The position numbers were made by a program, and so were the translations under genes. The notes beneath the pieces are model-generated. The model was not told the origin of the DNA and searched no databases. It saw nothing but the letters and a program-made list of their open reading frames with translations. Below are positions 16,809 through 24,753 of a stretch of DNA of 64,000 nt, piece after piece. The first letter of the stretch is position 1. The number at the start of each line of letters is the position of its first letter. This DNA comes from Rhizobium leguminosarum bv. trifolii WSM1325 (GTDB lineage: Bacteria; Pseudomonadota; Alphaproteobacteria; Rhizobiales; Rhizobiaceae). The stretch spans positions 2,108,001-2,172,000 of the forward strand of contig CP001622.1 in NCBI GenBank assembly GCA_000023185.1, read 5' to 3'.

Positions 16809-19100
16809 ATGCCCGTGAAGAAAGCCCATCCAGAGGCCGGTGATCCGCATGGCGATGCGGCTGAGGCAGGTATCGGCAATGGGCCGACCGACGATTCCGA
16901 CCTGGCAGAGCGGGAAACCCGCTGGAACCATGCGCTCGTCGGCTCGGGCCTTGGCGTATGGGATCACAACTACCGTCTCGACCGGAAATATTACTCGCAG
17001 ACGTGGAAAACCATCCGCGGCATGGCACCCGACGAAGAAGCCGCCGGCGAATACGATACCTGGCTGCAGTTGGTCCATCCCGATGATCGCGATTTCGTCG
17101 TCCATGCGATCGACCGGCAGAATGCCGGCGATCCGCATTACCAGATCTTCGAATATCGCGAGCGTCACAAGGATGGCCACTGGGTCTGGATCGAGTGTCG
17201 CGGCGCCTGCGTGGAATGGGACGAGAATGGCGTGCCGACGCGCATCGTCGGCACGGATACCGATATCACCGCCCGCAAGCAGGCCGAGGAGACGCTGTCG
17301 CGTTTGTCGCGCCGGCTCGATCTGGCGCTGGAGATTTCCCGCATCGGCGTCTTCGAGGCGGATATCGAGCATGATACCGTCGAATGGGACGACCGCCTCA
17401 TTGCCATTTACGGGCTGCAGGGCGCCTCACGCCAGATCGCCAGCGACGCCTGGGCGAAAAGCCTGCATCCCGACGACCGCGAGCGTGTGCTTGGCTTGTC
17501 GGACCGTAGCGTCGAAAGCGGCAGTGATTTCCAGCAGGAATACCGCATCATCCGCGGCGACGGCGCCGAACGCGTCATCCGCGCCCGCTCGGCCTTCTTC
17601 ATCGACGGCAACGGCCACCGCAAGCTGATCGGCGCCAACTGGGACGTCACCGAGGAAGTCGCACTGCGCAACGAGCTGCGCCGTGCCAAGGATCTGGCCG
17701 AGGCGCGCAACCGCGAGCTCGAAGCCGCCAAGGAGAGCATCGAGCATCTGGCGTTGCACGATTACCTCACCGGCCTGCCGAACCGCCGCTATCTCGACAA
17801 GATGCTGGACGAGCGTGCGGCCGAATGCCGGGCCAAGGGCATGGCGATGGCGATCCTGCATATCGATCTCGACCGCTTCAAGCAGATCAACGACACGCTC
17901 GGCCACCGGGCCGGCGATGCCATGCTGCAGCATGCCGCAAGCGTGCTGAGAACGTCCGTCCGCGCCGTCGACTTCGTGGCCCGCATCGGCGGCGACGAAT
18001 TCGTCATCCTCTGCATCGTCGATCCCGCATCGAAGAAGATCGCCAGTCTTGCCGAACGTGTCATCCGCGAATTGCGCAAACCCGTCAGATATGAGGGACA
18101 CGATTGCCGTTTCGGCGCCAGCATCGGCATCGCCATCGATAGCGGACCGACGCTCGACGCCAAGCAGATGCTGCTCGACGCCGATATCGCCCTCTACCGT
18201 GCCAAGGGCCTAGGCCGCAACCGCTTCGAATTCTTCTCGGCCGCTGCCCGCCGCGACATCATCTCCGCCAAGCACCTTGCCGACGAGATCTTGATCGGTC
18301 TTGAGCGCAATGAATTCGTGCCTTTCTATCAGCTGCAGTTCGATGCCCGCACGCTCGATGTCGCAGGCGTCGAAACACTTGCCCGCTGGCAGCACCCTGT
18401 GCACGGGCTGCTGACGCCCGACCGCTTCCTCGACATTGCAGAGGATCTCGACGTCGTCTCGACTATCGACGCCCTCATCCTGGAGCGTGCCATTGCCGAC
18501 CGGAAGGTGTGGCTGAAGGACGGGCTGCCGATCCCGAAGATATCGGTCAACGTCTCCGCCAGGCGGCTCGCCGATCCCGATCTGGGCAAAAAGCTCCGCG
18601 CCTTGAAGATTGAGCCCGGCACCTTCTCCTTCGAGCTGCTGGAATCGATCTCGCTCGACGATTGCGACGAGGCGGTGGTCGCCAACCTGAAAAAGCTGCG
18701 CAAGCTCGGCATCGACATCCAGATCGACGATTTCGGCACCGGCCATGCCTCGATCGTCAGCCTGCTGCGCCTGAGCCCGAAGACGCTGAAGATCGACCGC
18801 GAGCTGATCCGCATGCTGCCGCAATCGGCAGAGCAGCGCAAACTGGTCGGCTCGATCATCGATATCGGTCGCTCGCTGAACATCCTCGTCATCGCCGAGG
18901 GCGTCGAGACGGCGGAGCATATCCGCATTCTCGAAGAACTCGACTGTGACACGCTGCAGGGCTACGCGCTCGCCCGGCCGATGCCGGCCATGCAGATCCC
19001 CTCCTTCATCCGCGCCGGAAGCTGGCGCCACGGGCAAATCGCCGCTCGCGCCTTGCAGGCGCAGCTTCGCCGCGCCCTGCCAGGCAGAGCCGCCAAATAA
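16809..19100 (+). CDS. PAS-PAS-GGDEF-EAL cyclic-di-GMP turnover protein
   Basis: 763 residues with no membrane segment seen. Two PAS domains (about 35-160 and 170-285) each end in a typical PAC tail (VGTDTDITARK; IGANWDVTEE). A GGDEF domain follows with an intact GGDEF at 394-398 and an inhibitory RxxD site at 385-388. The EAL domain has ETL at 522-524, and its other conserved motifs are present (NVSARRL, DDFGTG, EGVET, LQGYALARP). Both synthase and phosphodiesterase activity look possible. It probably links a cytosolic signal to motility or biofilm decisions. Confidence 0.92.
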   Translation: MPVKKAHPEAGDPHGDAAEAGIGNGPTDDSDLAERETRWNHALVGSGLGVWDHNYRLDRKYYSQTWKTIRGMAPDEEAAGEYDTWLQLVHPDDRDFVVHAIDRQNAGDPHYQIFEYRERHKDGHWVWIECRGACVEWDENGVPTRIVGTDTDITARKQAEETLSRLSRRLDLALEISRIGVFEADIEHDTVEWDDRLIAIYGLQGASRQIASDAWAKSLHPDDRERVLGLSDRSVESGSDFQQEYRIIRGDGAERVIRARSAFFIDGNGHRKLIGANWDVTEEVALRNELRRAKDLAEARNRELEAAKESIEHLALHDYLTGLPNRRYLDKMLDERAAECRAKGMAMAILHIDLDRFKQINDTLGHRAGDAMLQHAASVLRTSVRAVDFVARIGGDEFVILCIVDPASKKIASLAERVIRELRKPVRYEGHDCRFGASIGIAIDSGPTLDAKQMLLDADIALYRAKGLGRNRFEFFSAAARRDIISAKHLADEILIGLERNEFVPFYQLQFDARTLDVAGVETLARWQHPVHGLLTPDRFLDIAEDLDVVSTIDALILERAIADRKVWLKDGLPIPKISVNVSARRLADPDLGKKLRALKIEPGTFSFELLESISLDDCDEAVVANLKKLRKLGIDIQIDDFGTGHASIVSLLRLSPKTLKIDRELIRMLPQSAEQRKLVGSIIDIGRSLNILVIAEGVETAEHIRILEELDCDTLQGYALARPMPAMQIPSFIRAGSWRHGQIAARALQAQLRRALPGRAAK

Positions 19101-19349
19101 AAACCTGCATAAGCGGCCCGCCATTTCGCCTTCATTCCACCGTAGAGGAAAAGGCGCTAAACTGGTCTTGCGAATTCATTCGATTCTCTTGGCAGTATTC
19201 CGTAAAATCGGAAACCGGGCCGCGAAATCCGGAAACCAGGGAAGGAGCGACAGGCGGATTGTGAAACCATCTCTTTTCCTTTAAGGGGACGCCACGAGAT
19301 AGATCCACTCGCGCTATCCCAAGAGCGCCAACAACAGAGAATGACCACG

Positions 19350-20114
19350 ATGAACCGTCGCCGCCGTATCTACGAGGGCAAGGCAAAGATTCTGTATGAG
19401 GGCCCGGAACCGGGTACTTTGATCCAGTTCTTCAAGGACGATGCCACTGCCTTCAACAAGAAGAAACACGAAGTCATCGATGGCAAGGGCGTCCTCAACA
19501 ACCGCATCTGCGAATATATCTTCAGCCATCTGAACAAGATCGGCATCCCTACTCATTTCATCCGCCGGCTCAACATGCGCGAGCAGTTGATCAAGGAAGT
19601 GGAGATGATCCCGCTGGAGATCGTCGTGCGCAATGTCGCGGCCGGTTCTCTCGCCAAGCGGCTCGGCATCGACGAAGGCGTCGTGCTGCCGCGCTCGATC
19701 ATCGAATTCTATTACAAGTCCGACGCGCTCGACGATCCGATGGTCTCCGAAGAGCACATCACCGCCTTCGGCTGGGCAAACCCCGCCGAACTCGATGACA
19801 TCATGGCGCTTGCCATTCGCGTCAACGACTTCATGACCGGCCTCTTCCTCGGCGTCGGCATCCAGCTCGTCGATTTCAAGATCGAATGCGGCCGCCTCTT
19901 CGAAGGCGATATGATGCGCATCATCCTCGCCGACGAGATCTCGCCGGACAGCTGCCGGCTCTGGGATATCGAAACCCACGAGAAGATGGACAAGGACCGC
20001 TTCCGCCGTGACCTCGGCGGGTTGCTCGAAGCCTATTCCGAAGTCGCGCGCCGTCTCGGCATCATCAATGAAAACGAGCCTGTGCGCGGCACCGGCCCGG
20101 TTCTCGTCAAGTAA
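19350..20114 (+). CDS. purC: SAICAR synthetase
   Basis: 254 residues from the ATG at 19350 ([18 protein letters not shown]), the usual start in rhizobia; an in-frame ATG lies 9 bp earlier. It catalyses CAIR + aspartate + ATP to SAICAR in purine synthesis. Conserved features include the N-terminal [30 protein letters not shown] and DKDRFRRD. It is the first gene of a purC-purS-kptA-purQ run. The 249 bp before it hold no gene and no operator that I could recognise. Confidence 0.97.
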   Translation: MNRRRRIYEGKAKILYEGPEPGTLIQFFKDDATAFNKKKHEVIDGKGVLNNRICEYIFSHLNKIGIPTHFIRRLNMREQLIKEVEMIPLEIVVRNVAAGSLAKRLGIDEGVVLPRSIIEFYYKSDALDDPMVSEEHITAFGWANPAELDDIMALAIRVNDFMTGLFLGVGIQLVDFKIECGRLFEGDMMRIILADEISPDSCRLWDIETHEKMDKDRFRRDLGGLLEAYSEVARRLGIINENEPVRGTGPVLVK

Positions 20115-20129
20115 GGCAGGAAAGACAAA

Positions 20130-20372
20130 GTGATCAAGGCTCGTGTCACCGTCACGCTGAAAAACGGCGTTCTCGATCCGCAGGGCAAGGCTATCGAGGG
20201 TGCGCTTGGCGCCCTCGGCTTCTCGGGCGTCGGCCATGTAAGACAAGGCAAAGTCTTCGACCTGGAATTGGAAGGCGCCGACAAGGGCAAGGCCGAGGCT
20301 GACCTCAAGGCCATGTGCGAAAAACTGCTCGCCAACACGGTGATCGAGAACTACGCAATCGCGATCGACTGA
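20130..20372 (+). CDS. purS: FGAM synthase subunit PurS
   Basis: 80 residues from a GTG start with GGCAGGAAAG upstream. PurS is the small structural subunit that bridges PurL and PurQ so that ammonia can pass between them. The sequence KARVTVTLKNGVLDPQGKAIEGAL and the C-terminal NTVIENYAI are diagnostic. It follows purC by 15 bp. Confidence 0.95.
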   Translation: MIKARVTVTLKNGVLDPQGKAIEGALGALGFSGVGHVRQGKVFDLELEGADKGKAEADLKAMCEKLLANTVIENYAIAID

Positions 20373-20416
20373 TGATCACAGACCCGTCGTCTGGCGGACT
20401 TTGAGGATTTGGCGTC

Positions 20417-20971
20417 ATGATGAAAGCAAAGCTGGAGACGGAAGTCTCGAAATATATGAGCTATGTTTTGCGTCATGCGCCTGATGCTGCGGGCTTGACG
20501 CTTGATAGCGAGGGTTGGGTGTCGTTTGACGAACTCGAAAAAGCGTTGGCGTCGAAATACGACGTTTCCCGCGCCGATATCATCGAGATTGTCGAGAACA
20601 ATCCGAAGAAGCGCTTTACGCTTACCGATAACAGAATTCGCGCAAACCAAGGTCATAGCGTCGACGTCGATCTCGCATTGAACCAGGTTGAACCGCCCGC
20701 CGCTCTTTTTCACGGCACGTCTCTGACGAACTGGCAGTCGATCGAGCGCGAAGGCTTGAAGAAGATGCAGCGGCACCACATTCATCTGTCGGCGGATGTC
20801 GAAACGGCGAAAATCGTCGCAACGCGCCGCAAGGGTGAACATATCATCCTACGTGTGGACGCGGCCCGCATGTTTTCAGAAGGTCATTCTTTCTTTGTCT
20901 CCGACAATGGAGTATGGCTCGCTGAAAGCGTTCCAGTTCAATATCTTTCGCGAAACGCAGGGACCCTATGA
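20417..20971 (+). CDS. kptA: RNA 2'-phosphotransferase (KptA/Tpt1 family)
   Basis: 184 residues. The family transfers an internal 2'-phosphate of RNA to NAD+, giving ADP-ribose cyclic phosphate. Family motifs present: [10 protein letters not shown] (Arg19-His20), LFHGT (99-101), RHHIHLS (119-125) and the C-terminal [16 protein letters not shown]. It sits 44 bp after purS and overlaps the purQ start by 4 bp, so it is a genuine member of the pur operon. Its codon use is looser (many T/A third positions) than that of the flanking pur genes, hinting at acquisition. The natural RNA substrate in bacteria is unknown. Confidence 0.93.
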   Translation: MMKAKLETEVSKYMSYVLRHAPDAAGLTLDSEGWVSFDELEKALASKYDVSRADIIEIVENNPKKRFTLTDNRIRANQGHSVDVDLALNQVEPPAALFHGTSLTNWQSIEREGLKKMQRHHIHLSADVETAKIVATRRKGEHIILRVDAARMFSEGHSFFVSDNGVWLAESVPVQYLSRNAGTL

Positions 20972-21639
20972 AATCAGCCGTCGTTCAACTTCCGGGCCTC
21001 AACCGCGACCGCGACATGATCGCGGCCCTGACCAAGATCTCCGGCCAGGCACCGGTAACGATCTGGCAGACGGAAACCGAGTTCCCCGATGTCGACCTGA
21101 TCGTCATCCCCGGCGGCTTTTCCTATGGCGATTATCTGCGCTGCGGCGCGATCGCCGCCCGCATGCCGGTCATGCAGGCAATCATCGACAAGGCTGCAAA
21201 GGGCGTGAAGGTGCTCGGCGTCTGCAACGGCTTCCAGATCCTCGTCGAGGCTGGCCTGCTGCCCGGCGCGCTGATGCGCAATTCCTCGCTGAAATTCGTC
21301 TGCCGCGAGATCAAGCTCGAAGTCGTCAATGCCGAGACGGACTTCACCCGCGCCTACGCGCAGGGCCAGGTCATCCGCTGCCCGGTCGCCCATCATGACG
21401 GCAATTATTTCGCCGACGATGCGACGTTGGCTGCGATCGAAGGCAATGGCCAGGTAGTCTTCCGTTATGCCGAGGGCACCAACCCGAACGGCTCGATCAA
21501 CGATATCGCCGCCGTCATGAACGAAAAGGGCAACGTGCTCGGCATGATGCCGCATCCCGAGAACCTGATCGAGGCTGCCCATGGCGGCTCGGACGGCCGC
21601 GGCCTCTTCGCCTCGGCGCTCGACGTCATCGCCGCCTAA
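20968..21639 (+). CDS. purQ: FGAM synthase glutaminase subunit PurQ
   Basis: 223 residues. This class I glutamine amidotransferase supplies ammonia for FGAR to FGAM. The triad is visible: Cys in GVCNGFQ, and His and Glu in MMPHPEN near the C-terminus; [13 protein letters not shown] is the substrate-binding loop. It overlaps kptA by ATGA and works with PurS and PurL. Confidence 0.97.
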   Translation: MKSAVVQLPGLNRDRDMIAALTKISGQAPVTIWQTETEFPDVDLIVIPGGFSYGDYLRCGAIAARMPVMQAIIDKAAKGVKVLGVCNGFQILVEAGLLPGALMRNSSLKFVCREIKLEVVNAETDFTRAYAQGQVIRCPVAHHDGNYFADDATLAAIEGNGQVVFRYAEGTNPNGSINDIAAVMNEKGNVLGMMPHPENLIEAAHGGSDGRGLFASALDVIAA

Positions 21640-21684
21640 ACCTCGGCACTCAAAATCCTCTCATCCGGATCTGGAGCAAGATCG

Positions 21685-22080
21685 ATGCGCCCTCGCCTCT
21701 CCGTCGCACACGCCGCCCTGTTGACCGCCATCGCAACCACGGTGGCAGCTTGCCAGACGCCGGCACCGACAGGCCCGAACCGCGCCGCTCTACCGACGAT
21801 GGAACGCGTGGCGCTCGGCGCCAATGCCTGCTGGTTCAAATCGGGCGATCCGGCCTTTGCAGCCTATAAGCTCGCGCCGGAGCTCAATTCCTTCTCCGGC
21901 CGTCCGCGCATCCTGCTCGTCCATAAGGGCAGCCCGGAAAGCCGGCCGCTGCTCGTCGTCCAGGCCGAGGGAAGCCCGTCGCGCCTTCAGGCCTTCGGTC
22001 CGATGATGCAGGAACCGGTCGCCGGCCGCATCACCACCGACGTCAATCGCTGGTCCGGCGGCAACAAGGCCTGCAGCTGA
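21685..22080 (+). CDS. Hypothetical lipoprotein
   Basis: 131 residues with a signal peptide and lipobox (TTVAAC, Cys at residue 23), then QTPAPTGPNRAAL. The mature domain contains ANACWFKSGDPAF and a final CS, so two more Cys could pair. I recognise no characterised family. It follows purQ by 45 bp on the same strand and may be read from the same transcript. Confidence 0.75.
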   Translation: MRPRLSVAHAALLTAIATTVAACQTPAPTGPNRAALPTMERVALGANACWFKSGDPAFAAYKLAPELNSFSGRPRILLVHKGSPESRPLLVVQAEGSPSRLQAFGPMMQEPVAGRITTDVNRWSGGNKACS

Positions 22081-22203
22081 TCGTCCCGCTGACGGCGCCG
22101 CGCGTCTTCCAAGACGCACAAAGGGCGCTGCAACACCCTGAATGCCGCATATGTTCCTGAAATCGCTTCCGATTTAAGGAATGATACGGCAGCCCGAAAA
22201 TGA

Positions 22204-22461
22204 TCAGTCCCAGAAAAATGACTTGCCGACTTCGCGCGCGGCATCGGACTGCGACACGCCGATATCCTTGAGCGCGGTCGCCGTCAGTTCCCTCAGCGCG
22301 CGCCGGCCTTCCCGCTTCTGATGCCAGAGAAGAATGGCAGCCCAGATCCGGCCCCGGCGCGTCGTCACCTCGGCGGGCGCGGCGGGGAGGATGATCTGCC
22401 TCCTGTCCTCGTAAGAGACAATCGGTACAATCGGCATTTTGATCTCAGGTAAGGCAGACAT
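22204..22461 (-). CDS. DUF1127 small protein
   Basis: 85 residues from ATG 22461, chosen because AGAGG lies about 9 nt upstream; an in-frame ATG at 22500 would give 98 residues but has no ribosome site. The C-terminus carries the YjiS-like DUF1127 signature (GRRALRELTATALKDIGVSQSDAAREV). In alphaproteobacteria such small Arg-rich proteins have been tied to phosphate and carbon metabolism and to RNA binding. It is divergent from the MocR gene, so the two share a roughly 80-bp promoter region. Confidence 0.8.
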   Translation of the reverse strand: MSALPEIKMPIVPIVSYEDRRQIILPAAPAEVTTRRGRIWAAILLWHQKREGRRALRELTATALKDIGVSQSDAAREVGKSFFWD

Positions 22462-22504
22462 TCCAGGGATCCTCTCGGCTTGCCATTGGAATTGACTCAT
22501 ACGC

Positions 22505-22540
22505 TTGACCGATACAATGTGCCAATATATACAATTGTCA
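22505..22540 (+). promoter_or_regulatory. Probable sigma-70 promoter with direct-repeat operator before the MocR gene
   Basis: TTGACC (22505-22510) and TATACA (22528-22533) are separated by 17 bp, a near-ideal housekeeping promoter. Transcription would begin about 22540, only a few bases before the ATG at 22543. ATACAAT occurs twice (22512-22518 and 22529-22535), once in the spacer and once over the -10. MocR-type regulators typically bind direct repeats, so autoregulation is plausible. Confidence 0.55.
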
Positions 22541-22542
22541 CC

Positions 22543-23961
22543 ATGACAAATTGGCTTCCCGATATTTCCCGCGGTTCCGGGCCGGTCTATCTCCGGCTTG
22601 CCGACAGCATCGAATCCGCCATATCAAGCGGCGCCCTGCCCGCCGGCAGCAAGCTGCCGCCGCAACGCAACCTCGCCTATGATATTGGCGTGACGATCGG
22701 CACGATCGGCCGCGCCTATGCGCTGGTGCATGAGCGCGGCCTGGTCGCCGGCGAAGTGGGGCGCGGCACCTATGTGCTGAACCGCTCCGAAACGCCGCCC
22801 GGCGAACAGATCGATCCGCTAACCGTCTCGCTCGGCGGCACCCGCGTCCAGGATGCGCCGGCGAACAAGATCCGCTTCGACACGACAGCCGCTCCCGATC
22901 TCGGCCAGGGCAAGATCATAGCAGGCATCCTCGCCGAGATCGGCGAGCAGCATCTTGCCGAAATTTCCTCCTATTCCCGGAGCTTCCCGCGCAACTGGTT
23001 CGAGGCCGGCCGCCTGTGGCTTGCCCGCAGCGGCTGGACGCCGGAGGTCGAAAACATCGTGCCGACGCTCGGCGCTCATGCAGCGGCGATATCAGTCATC
23101 GCCGCTGTCTCGGCGCCGGGCGACAAGATCGTCTTCGAGGATCTCACCTATACCCAGGTCAGCCGCAGCGCCCGCCTGCTCGGCCGCCGCACGCTGACGG
23201 TCGATTCCGATGAACTCGGCGTGATCCCGGAGGATTTCGAGCGGCTCTGTCAGCAGCAGCATCCGAAGATCGCCTTCCTGATGCCGACCGTCCACAATCC
23301 GACGCTGGCGATCATGCCCTATGAGCGGCGCGCGGCCATCGCCGCAATCGCCAGGAAACATAGTGTCTGGCTGATCGAGGACGACCTCTACGGCGGCATG
23401 GCCGACGACGATACGCCGCTGCTCGCCTCGATTGCGCCCGATCGCACCTTCCTCGTCAACGGCCTGTCGAAATCGGTCGCCGCCGGCGTGCGCGGTGGCT
23501 GGGTCGCCTGCCCGCCGCATTTTGCCCAGCGCATCAAGGTGACGCACAGGATGATCACCGGCGGTCTGCCGTTCATTCTGGCGGAGACCTGTGCGCGCCT
23601 CGTCGAAAGCGGCATGGCGCACGAGATCCGCAAGGCAAGTGTCGAGGAACTTTCCCGGCGGGTCCGGCTCGCCCGCGAGCAGCTGCAGGGCTTCGATTTC
23701 GAATCGCACGTACACGCGCCCTTCCTCTGGCTGAAACTGCCGGAACCCTGGATGTCCGGCACCTTCAAGAATGCCGCCTTCCGCGACGGCGTGCTCGTCG
23801 ACGACGAGGACGAGTTCAAGTCGGCGCGCGGAGAGAGGCCCTATCATCGCGTTCGCATCGGTTTTTCCTCGCCGAAGACCGGGCAGGAACTGATCTCGGG
23901 CCTGATGATCCTGCGCCGTCTGCTGGAAAACGGCGGCTCCGCCTATGATGGCGAAATATGA
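22543..23961 (+). CDS. MocR-family regulator (GntR winged helix fused to PLP aminotransferase fold)
   Basis: 472 residues from ATG 22543. The N-terminal winged helix (about 15-75: GPVYLRLADSIESAISSGAL... KLPPQRNLAYDIGV) is followed by a class I aminotransferase-like domain with LIEDDLYGG and the PLP-lysine motif NGLSKSVAAGVRGGW. Such proteins sense PLP or an amine and control neighbouring metabolic genes. No Shine-Dalgarno sequence precedes the ATG, and the predicted transcription start is within about 3 nt, suggesting a leaderless message. The target gene is unknown; neither neighbour is a PLP-pathway gene. Confidence 0.88.
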   Translation: MTNWLPDISRGSGPVYLRLADSIESAISSGALPAGSKLPPQRNLAYDIGVTIGTIGRAYALVHERGLVAGEVGRGTYVLNRSETPPGEQIDPLTVSLGGTRVQDAPANKIRFDTTAAPDLGQGKIIAGILAEIGEQHLAEISSYSRSFPRNWFEAGRLWLARSGWTPEVENIVPTLGAHAAAISVIAAVSAPGDKIVFEDLTYTQVSRSARLLGRRTLTVDSDELGVIPEDFERLCQQQHPKIAFLMPTVHNPTLAIMPYERRAAIAAIARKHSVWLIEDDLYGGMADDDTPLLASIAPDRTFLVNGLSKSVAAGVRGGWVACPPHFAQRIKVTHRMITGGLPFILAETCARLVESGMAHEIRKASVEELSRRVRLAREQLQGFDFESHVHAPFLWLKLPEPWMSGTFKNAAFRDGVLVDDEDEFKSARGERPYHRVRIGFSSPKTGQELISGLMILRRLLENGGSAYDGEI

Positions 23962-24083
23962 CGTGTTGCAAATACACGCCATAAATCGGAAAAAACGCTG
24001 ACGCCTATTCGGAGCGCTTTACCGACTCAACCTCCATGTTACCTCTTTGTTGTTCCCGTCTGACGCGAATCAAAGGACAGCAA

Positions 24084-24662
24084 ATGAGGGTCGACTTCGG
24101 AAAGATCGCGTTGCGTTTTTTGGGTATGGCATCATTAGCAGCGGCAGCCGCCATCTCGGTTGCGGGCTCGGCAACTGCCGGCGAGCAGATATTTGATGAA
24201 TTACGCTTCGGCGTCTCGGCCTCGGTACAATCGGGCCATTCCAGAGAAGACGGCGTCTTTCCGGAGATTACCGCTCTCTTCGATCCCTTCGGCTACGATA
24301 CGGCGGTCGGCTGGCAGCAACAGCTGCTGCATCCTCGTGTGCATCTCGGCACCTCGATCGGCACGTCAGGCGAAGCCACCCAGTTCTTCACCGGATTCAC
24401 CTGGACGGTCGATTTCAACGAGAAGCTTTTTGCCGAAGCCGGCTTCGGCGGCGTCATTCATACCGGCGAGCTCGACGGCGATGATGACGGTCCGGAACTC
24501 GGCTGTCGCGTCCTTTTCCACGAATATCTGGGCGCCGGCTATCGTTTCAACGCCCACTGGAATGTGATGGCCCAGGTCGCCCATTCCTCGCACGCCAATC
24601 TCTGCGACGGGCCAAACGACGGCATGACGCGCGCCGGCTTGCAGGTCGGCTACAAATTCTGA
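24084..24662 (+). CDS. pagL: PagL-like lipid A 3-O-deacylase
   Basis: 192 residues with a signal peptide ending near ATAG, then an eight-strand outer-membrane-barrel pattern ending in aromatic F. PagL removes the 3-O-linked acyl chain of lipid A. The C-terminal part (VAHSSHANLCDGPNDGMTRAG) aligns with the P. aeruginosa PagL active site: His167 and Ser169 match the catalytic His and Ser. By eye, the position of the catalytic Glu is Thr182, after a one-residue insertion. The start ATG follows AAAGGACAG. Confidence 0.82.
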   Translation: MRVDFGKIALRFLGMASLAAAAAISVAGSATAGEQIFDELRFGVSASVQSGHSREDGVFPEITALFDPFGYDTAVGWQQQLLHPRVHLGTSIGTSGEATQFFTGFTWTVDFNEKLFAEAGFGGVIHTGELDGDDDGPELGCRVLFHEYLGAGYRFNAHWNVMAQVAHSSHANLCDGPNDGMTRAGLQVGYKF

Positions 24663-24753
24663 GAGTCCGTTCGACAATTTCAGCGGGTTGGCCGACGGAT
24701 GATTGAACTGCTCATTACGGCCGTCTGATCGGCCATCGGCAGGCGGGAACCGT

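Noticed and set aside
19101-19349. Search for a purine-responsive operator or riboswitch before purC
   Set aside because: Only a loose direct repeat (ATCGGAAACC / ATCCGGAAACC) was seen, with no recognisable purine aptamer.
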